This document shows, in pieces, positions 49,162 through 59,044 of a stretch of DNA of 64,000 nucleotides. The DNA is from Terrimicrobiaceae bacterium (GTDB lineage: Bacteria > Verrucomicrobiota > Verrucomicrobiia > Chthoniobacterales > Terrimicrobiaceae), in contig JAGYIV010000008.1 in the NCBI GenBank assembly GCA_018402345.1, positions 558,001 through 622,000 on the forward strand, in the 5' to 3' direction. Under the pieces are notes generated by a model, which saw only the letters and a program-made list of their open reading frames with translations, did not search any database and was not told where the DNA came from. The stretch's first letter is position 1. Each line of letters begins with the position of its first letter. Position numbers and translations under genes: made by a program.

Positions 49162-50000
49162 ATGAGTCCGATGGTTGGGGTGAGTTGTTGGTAGAGTTCC
49201 GCCGTGTCGTCCTCATCGAGGCGATAGACGTATTGAAGTCCCGCAAAGACGTTCAGATCGCGGGTGACCGGTTGGTTGTAGAAAAGGGTGTAGATGTAGG
49301 CGTTTGACAGGCTGGTGGTGTTGGTCCCGAACTCGATGTCGGGGTCGGTGCCATAGGCGAATCCGAGCGTGAGCCGCCCGCCACCGGGCATGTCCCCGAG
49401 ATTCAACGCGGCGGAGTAGTAGTTGTAATCAAGGTCCCCGAACGCCCACCCTCGTGCATAGCGAAGGGTCAGGAAGGTCGCGTCATTGAACCAATAGGAA
49501 ATCCCCGGCCTGACCTGCGAGATGTCGCCTCCGGTGAAGTTCAACTGGTCGTAGTCAAACAACAGCCCGAGCCGCGGCATCGCCTGGTATTGGAAGCCGC
49601 CCCTGTAGATTTGATTCGGCGAAAAATCGGCATCCGGGCACAGGGAGATTTCCCCATGGAGTTCAAGAAAGCTCCACGGATACCACGAGGCCATCGCACT
49701 GTAGAGAATATCGGTGCCGGAGGGCGGGCGGTTCAGCACATCGACCCCGCCGCCAGCCACAAATGTCTTCACGGGCTGGTAGTAGATGTCCATCGATTCC
49801 TCCTGCCAGCTTTCGCGGCCCTTGTTGAAGGCGCTGTAGCTGAACATCGGAACCAATGTCCACCGCCGCCACTCGCCCTCCTCCCTGACAAGTTCGACTT
49901 CCTGCTGCTCCATGTCGTCCAGCGGCCCCTCCCCGATGGCGCAGAGCGCCGCTGGGGCCCAGAGGGAAAGCACCGCAAAGAGTGCGTAGCGGAGGGTCAT
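49149..50000 (-). CDS. YaiO-type outer-membrane beta-barrel protein
   Basis: 283 residues: a signal peptide (MTLRYALFAVLSLWAPAALC), then alternating amphipathic strands (VPMFSYSAFNKG, YYQPVKTFVAGGGV, LRYARGWAFGDLDYNYYSAALNLG, RLTLGFAYGTDPDIEFG, LNVFAGLQYVYRLDE). It ends in a C-terminal Phe (GLIWKF), the usual signal for barrel insertion. The pattern resembles the YaiO family. In E. coli, yaiO sits beside a family-2 glycosyltransferase gene (yaiP), as here. It may form the outer-membrane exit for the polymer, though a barrel of this size would be small for that. Start at 50000 overlaps the epimerase stop. Confidence 0.78.
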   Translation of the reverse strand: MTLRYALFAVLSLWAPAALCAIGEGPLDDMEQQEVELVREEGEWRRWTLVPMFSYSAFNKGRESWQEESMDIYYQPVKTFVAGGGVDVLNRPPSGTDILYSAMASWYPWSFLELHGEISLCPDADFSPNQIYRGGFQYQAMPRLGLLFDYDQLNFTGGDISQVRPGISYWFNDATFLTLRYARGWAFGDLDYNYYSAALNLGDMPGGGRLTLGFAYGTDPDIEFGTNTTSLSNAYIYTLFYNQPVTRDLNVFAGLQYVYRLDEDDTAELYQQLTPTIGLIWKF

Positions 50001-50989
50001 ACCCATTCCCCCTTGGAGGAAACCCCCGCGCTTTGACGCTCGAGAAGGTCGTCGATCGTCTGCTCAAGCGACCACTTCGGTTGGAACCCCGTGGCCTCGA
50101 CCAAGCGGGTGATCACCGGCCTCCGCTGTCCGATCGTGCGAAAGCTTTCGCCGTAGGCCTCCCCGTAGGGAATGAACTCGATGTCCGATGAACTTCCGGA
50201 GCGCTCGATGACAAGCCTTGCGAGGTCGATGATCGGGATTTCACGGGTGTTTCCTACGTTGATCGGCTTGCCGATAGCATTGCCGTTCCCCGCCAGAAGC
50301 TCGAGGGCCTTGGCGGTGTCTCGCACATCGCAAAACGAACGGGTCTGCGTGCCGTCGCCGAACACCGTCAACGGCTCCCCTTTCACGGCCTGACTGACAA
50401 ATCTCGGAAGCACATACCCGTAGGTGCCCGCCTGCCTCGGCCCCACCGTATTGAACAATCTTGCGATGGAGATGCCCAATCCGTGCTCTCGGTGGTAGGC
50501 GATCGCCTGGAGTTCGTTGGCGAGCTTGCTGAGCGCGTATGTAGTAAGTCCCCCGGCCTCGGGCGTGAACACAAGCTCCACTTCCTCGTCGAGCACCACA
50601 CCATGGGTCTTCCCATAGACCGAGGAACTGGAAGCGATGAGGATTTCCGGGGTGTCCCCGGAGCGCACCACCTCCTCGAGAAGGACCTCCGTGCCGCCGA
50701 CATTCACCCGCATCACCTCGACCGGTTCGTCCAACACGCGAAACATGCCGACCACCGCCGCCAAGTGGTAGATACGGTCGGCCTCGGCAACCGCCTCCTC
50801 CAGCCCGTCCCAATCAAGCAGGTCCGCCGCCTCGAAACGGAAGTCCCCGGAGTCCAGAAGCTCTTCGATATTGGATCGCCTGCCCGTGCTCAGATCATCG
50901 ACCGCGAAGACGCTGTCGCCGTTGTTAAGGTGGAGTTCAGCCAGATGTGACCCGATGAATCCCGCGCCGCCTGTGATTAAGATATTCAT
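49997..50989 (-). CDS. NAD-dependent sugar epimerase (extended SDR)
   Basis: 330 residues of the extended short-chain dehydrogenase fold: ILITGGAGFIGSHLAE (NAD binding), VDDLSTGRRSNI, the active-site Ser region IASSSSVYGKT, and the catalytic TYALSK (YxxxK), then ARLFNTVGPRQAGTYGYVLP and GDGTQTRSFCDVRD. It resembles UDP-glucose 4-epimerases and UDP-glucuronate decarboxylases; which one cannot be decided by eye. With the dehydrogenase it should make an epimerised or decarboxylated UDP-uronic sugar. First gene of the operon, 108 bp from the divergent diguanylate cyclase. Confidence 0.9.
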   Translation of the reverse strand: MNILITGGAGFIGSHLAELHLNNGDSVFAVDDLSTGRRSNIEELLDSGDFRFEAADLLDWDGLEEAVAEADRIYHLAAVVGMFRVLDEPVEVMRVNVGGTEVLLEEVVRSGDTPEILIASSSSVYGKTHGVVLDEEVELVFTPEAGGLTTYALSKLANELQAIAYHREHGLGISIARLFNTVGPRQAGTYGYVLPRFVSQAVKGEPLTVFGDGTQTRSFCDVRDTAKALELLAGNGNAIGKPINVGNTREIPIIDLARLVIERSGSSSDIEFIPYGEAYGESFRTIGQRRPVITRLVEATGFQPKWSLEQTIDDLLERQSAGVSSKGEWV

Positions 50990-51097
50990 ATGTGTGAGGC
51001 TGGAAGATTGGATTGGCTGGTGACATACAACCATGGGGTGATCACCCAGTGCGGGGATGCAGGAAAACAGGGCCGATCCGGCTATCGTTGCGCCCTC
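50990..51097. promoter_or_regulatory. Divergent promoter region of polysaccharide operon and cyclase
   Basis: 108 bp between the starts of the epimerase (minus) and the diguanylate cyclase (plus). It must hold the promoter of the seven-gene operon and probably of the cyclase. I see no clear -35/-10 pair or sigma-54 site. Confidence 0.5.
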
Positions 51098-52348
51098 ATG
51101 AACCAGATCAGACAACGGCTGCTTTTGCTTTTATTCCTCGTGCTGCTCGGCGCGTTGGCACTCCTCTCCGAGTTTTATGTGAGGGCGATCCGCGACACCG
51201 GCCGGGCCGAAGAGAACCGGTTGACCTCGTTGTTTCTCTCCGATGAACTGAGACGCTCGACCCAAGACCTCTCAACGATGGCGAAGGCGTTTCTGACCAC
51301 GGGGGATCCCACCTACAGGAAAAACTTCGAGGAGATTCTGGCGATTCGAGACGGCCGCTTGCCCCGCACGGAGACCTACCAAACAACCTACTGGGGCTAC
51401 CTGCTGGACCTTAACCCCCACATGAGTGCCGCCGGCGAAACGGCCCCCCTTGTCGACCTCATGAAACGGAACGGCTTCACCCCGGGCGAACTCGCTAAAG
51501 TGGAAAAGGCCAAGGCGATCTCCGACGAACTCGCGGAGATCGAAATCCAGGCGATGGATGCCATCTCGGGCAACGCCGGCTCCGCGAGGGACCGCCTCCG
51601 CGCCCACGACATGTTGATCAGCGATCCGTTTTTGAAATCCAAGGCTGAAATGCTCCACTTGATCGGCGAGGCGCAGCTCATGGCCGACCAGCGCTGCGAG
51701 AGCGCCATCGCGCGCGCACGAAGCATCGCCGGCATCCAGCGCGTCGCATTTGTCCTGCTCGCCGTCTCCCTCGTCCTGATGGTCTGGCGGGGCTGGCGAA
51801 GCGAACGCAAGCGCTCGCGTCTTCTGGAAACCCGCTCGAACCTAGATCCGCTCACGGAAATCGCCAACCGATCGTTTCTTCAATCACACCTCGAATCCGC
51901 CACACGCAAGGCCGCCGCGGGGCATGACGCGGTGGTGCTCGGCATGATCGACCTCAACAAATTCAAGGACATCAACGACCGCCTCGGCCATATCCGTGGA
52001 GACGAGGTGCTTCGCATGGTGGGCGCTCGACTCCAAGCTCACTGCCGCGAGGGGGATCTGGTGGCGCGCTATGGAGGCGACGAGTTCGTCATGGTTTTTG
52101 TGACACCTGCGGAACGCCTTGACTCTGCAGTCGAAAGGATGCGCTCGATCGTCGGAACCATCTTTCAGACGCCCCTCACCGGCCCGTTCGGAAGCATCCA
52201 CCTCGGCGCTTCGATGGGTGTGAGCATTTTTCCAAGCCACGCGGGCTCGATCGAGGAACTCCTCCGCACCGCCGACGAGGCCATGTATGCGGCCAAGAGG
52301 GAGGTTGGAGCAGTCCGCGTCGCGGAATATGCCAGTCAAGCTCGCTAA
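51098..52348 (+). CDS. Membrane diguanylate cyclase (GGDEF)
   Basis: 416 residues: a helix at 8-26 (LLLLFLVLLGALALLSEFYV), a helical periplasmic sensor of about 190 residues, a second helix near 220-240 and a GGDEF domain. The active site is RYGGDEFV and an inhibitory I-site RxxD (REGD) precedes it at the usual spacing, so it should make c-di-GMP with product feedback. The ligand of the sensor is unknown; the segment LSTMAKAFLTTGDPTYRKNF resembles CHASE3/four-helix sensors. Divergent from the polysaccharide operon, which is thus flanked by a cyclase at one end and an EAL protein at the other. Confidence 0.93.
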   Translation: MNQIRQRLLLLLFLVLLGALALLSEFYVRAIRDTGRAEENRLTSLFLSDELRRSTQDLSTMAKAFLTTGDPTYRKNFEEILAIRDGRLPRTETYQTTYWGYLLDLNPHMSAAGETAPLVDLMKRNGFTPGELAKVEKAKAISDELAEIEIQAMDAISGNAGSARDRLRAHDMLISDPFLKSKAEMLHLIGEAQLMADQRCESAIARARSIAGIQRVAFVLLAVSLVLMVWRGWRSERKRSRLLETRSNLDPLTEIANRSFLQSHLESATRKAAAGHDAVVLGMIDLNKFKDINDRLGHIRGDEVLRMVGARLQAHCREGDLVARYGGDEFVMVFVTPAERLDSAVERMRSIVGTIFQTPLTGPFGSIHLGASMGVSIFPSHAGSIEELLRTADEAMYAAKREVGAVRVAEYASQAR

Positions 52349-52393
52349 AGGCCCGCCCCTCGCGCTGCGGAGCCTCACGGAACCACCAACGAA

Positions 52394-54664
<2,271 letters not shown>

Positions 54665-54778
54665 TCAAAGGAAACGCCACTTTTCAAGCTTGAGGGGTCA
54701 GGAATTAATTCTTGACATTTTACCGTCATGAAGCGGACGGAGGCTCACAGCAGGATACCTGTCACCGAGGAGGATGCC

Positions 54779-54882
54779 GTTGGTGGCCAACAAAGGAGGC
54801 TCGTCGATTGTCGTCCATAAAATCGCGGTTCATTCGGATATAGCGGTATCGGTTTTTACGCAGGTCAACGGAAAAGCTACAG
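54779..54882 (-). repeat. Degenerate duplicate of the 5' end of icd
   Basis: The segment around 54782-54860 (GGCCAACAAAGGAGGCTCGT, later GCGGTATCGGTTTTT) parallels 54572-54650 (GGCCAACAAAGGGGCCTCGT, later GCGGGATCGGTTTTT). The latter is the icd start and its upstream region. It is an old, decayed partial duplication lying about 208 bp upstream of the original. Confidence 0.65.
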
Positions 54883-55000
54883 CCAACACACGAAACCTCG
54901 AACGCACTGGCAGCCATCGCGGGATTATGAAAAGATGATCGCTGATCGCACAAAATGCCTTTCGAAATCGATGCCACTGGCAGCGCGGCAGCATTTTTTC

Positions 55001-55170
55001 GAAAAAAATTGGTAGAAACAAGGGATGGCTCGCCGAGCCGTCCGTATCTTGAGGCGTAGCTGCCGCTATCTTTTCCCCTGCTGGCTCTTGCACCAGACTC
55101 AAGATTCCCAGCTCGAACACCCTTCTTTTCTAATAAGAAAGACAGATTTTAGAAAATATCTCAATGCGTG
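55001..55170. repeat. Dispersed repeat R, copy 1
   Basis: GAAAAAAATTGGTAG, the GGCTCGCCGAGCC palindrome, CGTCCGTATCTTG, then TTGCACCAGACT and the CTTCTTTTC region. The same sequence occurs at 58564-58662 and resumes at 60151-60221 on the other side of the IS element. It has no coding content. Confidence 0.8.
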
Positions 55171-55266
55171 CACCCCAATTTCTGGGGCCACAAGCTCTCT
55201 GCCAGAGGCTTGCGGGCGTGGGAGCGTCATGGCAGGAAAGACGACCGACCCGCAAAGGCGCCTTCG

Positions 55267-56448
55267 TTAATCCACAATCTTGGAGACAATGCTATCAGCC
55301 AACGTCGCTAAAAACTGAGCCGGTGCGTCGGAAAATTCGGGGAAATTTTCTGGCGTAACGATCAAACGGGCCGCGTGGGGAAATCTCGCCGTGAACTCAC
55401 CCAGGCCCTTGGAGGTTTTTTTGCGACCGGATTTGACTTCGATCGCGTAAAGGCGGCCTCGGTATTTGTAGATAAAGTCCACCTCAGCCTGTTTTTCCCG
55501 CCAGTAGAAAAGCTCACCGGGCAGTTGGAGCAATTCCGCCCCCACCGCCAATTCAAACAATCTCCCGCGCCGCTCCGGATCGAGAGCACTTGGCGGCCCG
55601 GCAGCCATGGTGTGAAGCGCCGGGCAGGCAGGCAACATCTTCGGACTCGAACTACGGGCCAACCACGCCTTCTCCGAATACTTCTGAAGCGAATAAATCA
55701 AAAACGCCCCACCATACAGCTCGATGTAATATTTGACCAAATCCGTATTACCCCGTTCCTGTAACTGGCCAAGCAGCTTGGTGTAGCTGATTTCCTGCGC
55801 GGGATAGTGATAAAGAATTTCAAAGGCTTGACGGAATAGCGCCGGGTTGGCGACTTTGCGATGTTGCAGGATGTCTTTGCCGATCACCGCTTCGATGATG
55901 GATTCCTTCATGTAGGCATACCAGCGGTCCGGGTCGTTCTCGAACTGGACCGCTCCCGGGTAGCCACCATAGGTCAAATATCGAGTCAGATCGTAGCCAA
56001 ACGCCTCGCGCAACTCGGCGAATGACCAATGGTGAACCCGTGTGAGTTCAAATCGCCCAGCGAGGCTTTCCTTTATTCCGCCGTGGAGTTGCAGGGCACT
56101 GGATCCCAACAAAAGCACCTTGAGTCGCCCGGGCTCGGCATCCCGGTGGGCCTTGATACTCTCCGCCCAATTCGGAATCTTCTGGATCTCGTCGATCACC
56201 AGCAAGGCCCCATCGCCGAGTGCAAGTGCCTTTTGCCATTGCTCCAGCAACCAATTTCTATCGCTCACAAGCACATCGTCTGCATTGGCGTAGCAGAAAG
56301 GCCTTTTGCTGCGCTGAAGGAACTGTTGAACGCCCATTGTTTTGCCAACCTGCCTCGGGCCGATAAGAACTTGAATCAAAGTGTTCTCATCCTGAAAACG
56401 CTCTTCAAGACGAGCAACAAACCGGCGTTCGAACGTTGGCAACATCAC
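55267..56448 (-). CDS. AAA ATPase with DUF4143 (AAA_14 family)
   Basis: 393 residues. N-terminal AAA domain: Walker A GPRQVGKT (about 31-38), Walker B ALLVIDEIQ (about 82-90) and sensor-1 region VLLLGSSALQ. After TYGGYPGAV comes the DUF4143 C-terminal domain, which ends in a PD-(D/E)XK-like block EVDFIYKYRGRLYAIEVKSG. Such proteins are common in accessory DNA; their function is unknown, and a nuclease-like or defence/toxin role has been suggested for relatives. Start at 56448 or 56445. It lies alone between repeats. Confidence 0.88.
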   Translation of the reverse strand: MMLPTFERRFVARLEERFQDENTLIQVLIGPRQVGKTMGVQQFLQRSKRPFCYANADDVLVSDRNWLLEQWQKALALGDGALLVIDEIQKIPNWAESIKAHRDAEPGRLKVLLLGSSALQLHGGIKESLAGRFELTRVHHWSFAELREAFGYDLTRYLTYGGYPGAVQFENDPDRWYAYMKESIIEAVIGKDILQHRKVANPALFRQAFEILYHYPAQEISYTKLLGQLQERGNTDLVKYYIELYGGAFLIYSLQKYSEKAWLARSSSPKMLPACPALHTMAAGPPSALDPERRGRLFELAVGAELLQLPGELFYWREKQAEVDFIYKYRGRLYAIEVKSGRKKTSKGLGEFTARFPHAARLIVTPENFPEFSDAPAQFLATLADSIVSKIVD

Positions 56449-56633
56449 AAAAATAGGGATTTTGAAATAGGACTCTATTATTTTTACTAGATACGTCTAT
56501 CAAAATAAAATCGCTGGCATTGGACGCTGCCCGCTTGCCCATACAGGCGGCATGCTGGAGATGTCGTGGCATTGACCTACGACATTTACACCTCACCCCA
56601 TACAATCAAGGGGGTGCTTGGGGTGGTTTTTAA
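56449..56633. other. AT-rich upstream region of the ATPase gene
   Basis: Presumably holds the promoter of the minus-strand ATPase gene. No gene is visible. Confidence 0.4.
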
Positions 56634-56792
56634 GTAGCGGAAGCCGGAACGGCTTTTGACCGCCACCGACATCGCCACACCCACCACCACGAAACGTTTT
56701 CACCGTTCCGCTACTCTGCATCTTGTAGCGGCGTCTCTGTGAGCGCCAGGTCGATCAATCGCCACCTCGGCGGTCATAGACCTCCGCTACAG
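56634..56792. repeat. 159-bp direct repeat P, copy 1
   Basis: From GTAGCGGAAGCCGGAACGGC to the CCGCTACAG end, with internal AGCCG/CGGCT and CGGCGGTC-type inverted repeats. The second copy is at 58076-58234 in the same orientation. Partial copies follow directly (56800-56890), and a short piece of it (GTCATAGAGCGCCGCTACAG) recurs near 61050. Confidence 0.85.
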
Positions 56793-56945
56793 CAGCGCCA
56801 GTGACATCGCCACACCTACCGCCCCCGAAACGTTTTCAACGTTCCGCTACCGCAAATCCGCGTAGCCGGGAAGCCGGAACGGCTCCCAAGGCCCAATTTA
56901 TAACAGGCCCTTTTCAACAAGGAATTTCTCCGTTTGATCGATTGA
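56793..56945. repeat. Partial copies of repeat P
   Basis: GACATCGCCACACC and CGAAACGTTTTCAACGTTCC (56802-56843) repeat the middle of element P. GAAGCCGGAACGGCT (about 56869-56884) repeats its start. Confidence 0.7.
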
Positions 56946-57312
56946 TTAGATCAGTTTCGCCGAGAGGGAAATGATTTCTCGATAAACTTCGACCAAGTTC
57001 TCGCTCGGATACAAGCAAACTTTGCTCATAGGCGAATCGCGGATTCCAAAACCAAAGCCTTAAAAGGATGAATCTGCGATTTTTGAAAATTCACAACATC
57101 AAGCCTCTGTTCACCTATGTCATTCAAGATCAATTTCCTGATTTTTGAATCACAGGGAGGGCAACCCTCTCCTCCGTCAGCAACAAGAGATCAATATCCC
57201 CCCTCTTTGCAGTGTCCTCCGCACGGGATCCAAACAAAAAAACCTCCGCGTTTGGAATGTTTTGCAAAAAATGCTTTTTGATTGTGGATGAAATTTCCGG
57301 CGATAATCGCAT
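56946..57312 (-). CDS. MNT-type nucleotidyltransferase, frameshifted
   Basis: Small nucleotidyltransferase fold. The first frame has VFLFGSRAEDTAKRGDIDLLLLTEE, the GSRA...GDIDLL active-site motif with both metal-binding Asp. After VIQK the frame must gain one A in the five-A run at 57142-57146; it then continues as IRKLILNDIGEQRLDVVNFQ and further to a stop at 56946. The restored length of about 123 residues is normal for minimal nucleotidyltransferases, which often act as antitoxins (MntA) of HEPN toxins by adding AMP. The upstream partner here is not an obvious HEPN protein. ATG at 57312; a TTG at 57318 is the alternative. Confidence 0.7.
57142..57146 (-). other. Apparent 1-bp frameshift in nucleotidyltransferase
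   Basis: A run of five T (plus strand). One more base restores a continuous nucleotidyltransferase frame. Confidence 0.65.
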
Positions 57313-57404
57313 GAACAAATGGACTCTCCGCCTTTATAAATTTAGGAATTTTGCAGTGAAAAGGAAGTTTTCTATACTTAAATATTTTAATATAAGAGTT
57401 TTCC

Positions 57405-58037
57405 CTACCACACAGAAGCAAAGGGAAATTCGGTGTCACCTGGATTCTCCCCTGGCACATTTGCCCATGAAATTTTGTGCACGACATCTTTTAGTCGAGC
57501 CGAATCCAAAACTTCTGCACCTTGAGCGAGAAGCCAAGCATCCGTTTCCTCGATAGTCGCCTTCGATGGATTGATATGTGGGATATAAGCAATCACGGAC
57601 TCGTGTTTAGTTTTTTTTAAGGAATTAATAATGAGCTCATAGTCTTTTTGAAATGTGGTTATTGCTAAATGAAAAACTTCTTTGGGAGATATATCATCAT
57701 ACCATATTTTCTGCAAAAGGCCGGCTTTTTGACCAAGGATATCCTGATGCGGGATTCCATGCGCTGTATCAAAACGACCAACATCCACCCAGCCCTCTTC
57801 AGTTTGAATTGTAAGAACTACAGCAAAAGAAACATACCTTCCACTTTGAGTTGATCGAAGAACGATGATCCGCACATTGTTTTCCAACCAAATATTGAAC
57901 GCGGAAACAGGCATAGGACTCAATGCGAATGAAGCAGTATCTACTAAATTAGCGCATTCAAGCAATATTTTTACAGATGCATCACAATACGACTTGGCAG
58001 CTGCAGATAGGTGTGACGCCGCATAAACCTTTTCCAA
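57405..58037 (-). CDS. Unknown protein upstream of the nucleotidyltransferase
   Basis: 210 residues, mixed alpha/beta, no signal peptide or membrane segment. Visible blocks are NNVRIIVLRSTQSGRYVSFAV, GWVDVGRFDTAHGIPHQDIL (a D-x-x-HG-x-x-H-x-D arrangement that could bind a metal or phosphate) and a helical C terminus. I do not recognise the family with confidence; the RFDTAHG block resembles small uncharacterised DUF proteins. Lower GC than the chromosome core suggests acquisition. It lies 92 bp upstream of the nucleotidyltransferase on the same strand, and the pair is bracketed by copies of repeat P. Confidence 0.6.
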   Translation of the reverse strand: MEKVYAASHLSAAAKSYCDASVKILLECANLVDTASFALSPMPVSAFNIWLENNVRIIVLRSTQSGRYVSFAVVLTIQTEEGWVDVGRFDTAHGIPHQDILGQKAGLLQKIWYDDISPKEVFHLAITTFQKDYELIINSLKKTKHESVIAYIPHINPSKATIEETDAWLLAQGAEVLDSARLKDVVHKISWANVPGENPGDTEFPFASVW

Positions 58038-58075
58038 AAATTGGATGCCTTTCTTTCCGATCCTCTCTCACCGCC

Positions 58076-58234
58076 GTAGCGGAAGCCGGAACGGCTTTCG
58101 ACCGCCACCGACATCGCCACACCCACCGCCACGAAACGTTTTCAACGTTTTGCTAAACAGCATCTTGTATCGTCAGCTCTGTGAGCGCCGGGTCGATCGA
58201 TCGCCACCTTGGCGGTCATAGACCGCCGCTACAG
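58076..58234. repeat. 159-bp direct repeat P, copy 2
   Basis: Same orientation as copy 1 (56634-56792), with the inverted repeat CGGTC-ATA-GACCG near its end. Together the copies bracket the nucleotidyltransferase and unknown gene. Confidence 0.85.
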
Positions 58235-58245
58235 AGCGGTCTCTG

Positions 58246-58386
58246 TCACCCTTTATGCAGGCTCTCCCTTTTCAGTAGTATTGCTGGAATGTTTTCAAAA
58301 TGCTGGTCTCGGTGAACCAGTGTCGCTTGCTTCTGGCAAGCCACTGCGGCAATGAGTGGGTCCACAAGTCTCGCAAATTGGAGTGC
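58246..58386 (-). pseudogene. PIN-domain (VapC-like) toxin remnant
   Basis: A minus-strand frame reads FARLVDPLIAAVACQKQATL, then VHRDQHFENI and a short tail to the stop at 58246. This is the characteristic C-terminal third of a VapC-type PIN RNase (the DPLIAA and RDxxF segments). Upstream the frame is closed by stops, so the N-terminal catalytic half is lost. Confidence 0.68.
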
Positions 58387-58563
58387 ATTTCAATTTCACG
58401 ATGCCCGAAGGCTGGGTAGTCCATATAAATGATATGACTCGCGGAACTGCTTTCCCTGTAGAGGCGTCTCTATGAGCGCCCACGCAGCCGCTGCGTAAAA
58501 GAAAATCAAAATATGTCAATGTGTGGGACTTACCCTTGACCCGGGCGCCTCAGCGCCTTTCAC

Positions 58564-58662
58564 GAAAAAAATTGGTAGGGATGGCTAGCCGAGCCGTCCG
58601 TATCTTGCAGCGCAGCTGCCGTTATCTAATCCCCTGCTGATTGTTGCACCAGACTCGAGATT
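58564..58662. repeat. Dispersed repeat R, copy 2, left part
   Basis: Matches 55001 onward up to the CAGACTCGAGATT at which the IS3 element begins. The remainder of the copy continues at 60151. Confidence 0.8.
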
Positions 58663-58750
58663 TGAGCGGGACCCCAAAATTCGGACCAGAGGTTAAGAGA
58701 TAAAAAGAGGTGAATGGGTGGGGAGGAAAATCCTACAACCAAACACCAGC

Positions 58751-59044
58751 ATGAAATCAAAACGCCGACGCCACGACGGAGCATTCAAGGCCCGGGTGGC
58801 CATAGAAGCCCTCAAGGGGGAGAAAACGATCCACGAGATCGCAAAAACCTACGATATCCATCCCACGCAGGTCACGGAGTGGAAAAAGACGCTCTTGGAC
58901 AACGTGCCTGGAGTCTTTGAAGCGGGAGGCAAGAGAGCCGGGGAGGACTTTGAAAAGGAGCGGGCTCTGCTGCAGAGCAAAATTGGAGAACTGACGATCG
59001 CGGTGGATTTTTTGGAAAAAAAATCCAAACAGCTCGGCCTGTGA
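58751..59044 (+). CDS. IS3-family transposase OrfA
   Basis: 97 residues: an N-terminal helix-turn-helix (HDGAFKARVAIEALKGEKTIHEIAKTYDIHPTQVTEWK) that binds the terminal repeats, then a leucine-rich coiled coil (LLQSKIGELTIAVDFLEKKSKQLGL). Its stop overlaps the GTG start of orfB. ATG at 58751. Confidence 0.93.
   Translation: MKSKRRRHDGAFKARVAIEALKGEKTIHEIAKTYDIHPTQVTEWKKTLLDNVPGVFEAGGKRAGEDFEKERALLQSKIGELTIAVDFLEKKSKQLGL
59016..59023 (+). other. Putative -1 frameshift slippery run
   Basis: Eight A in the orfA/orfB overlap region. orfB is in the -1 frame relative to orfA and that frame is open from the A run onward, so slippage would yield the OrfAB fusion transposase used by IS3 elements. 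Confidence 0.65.
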
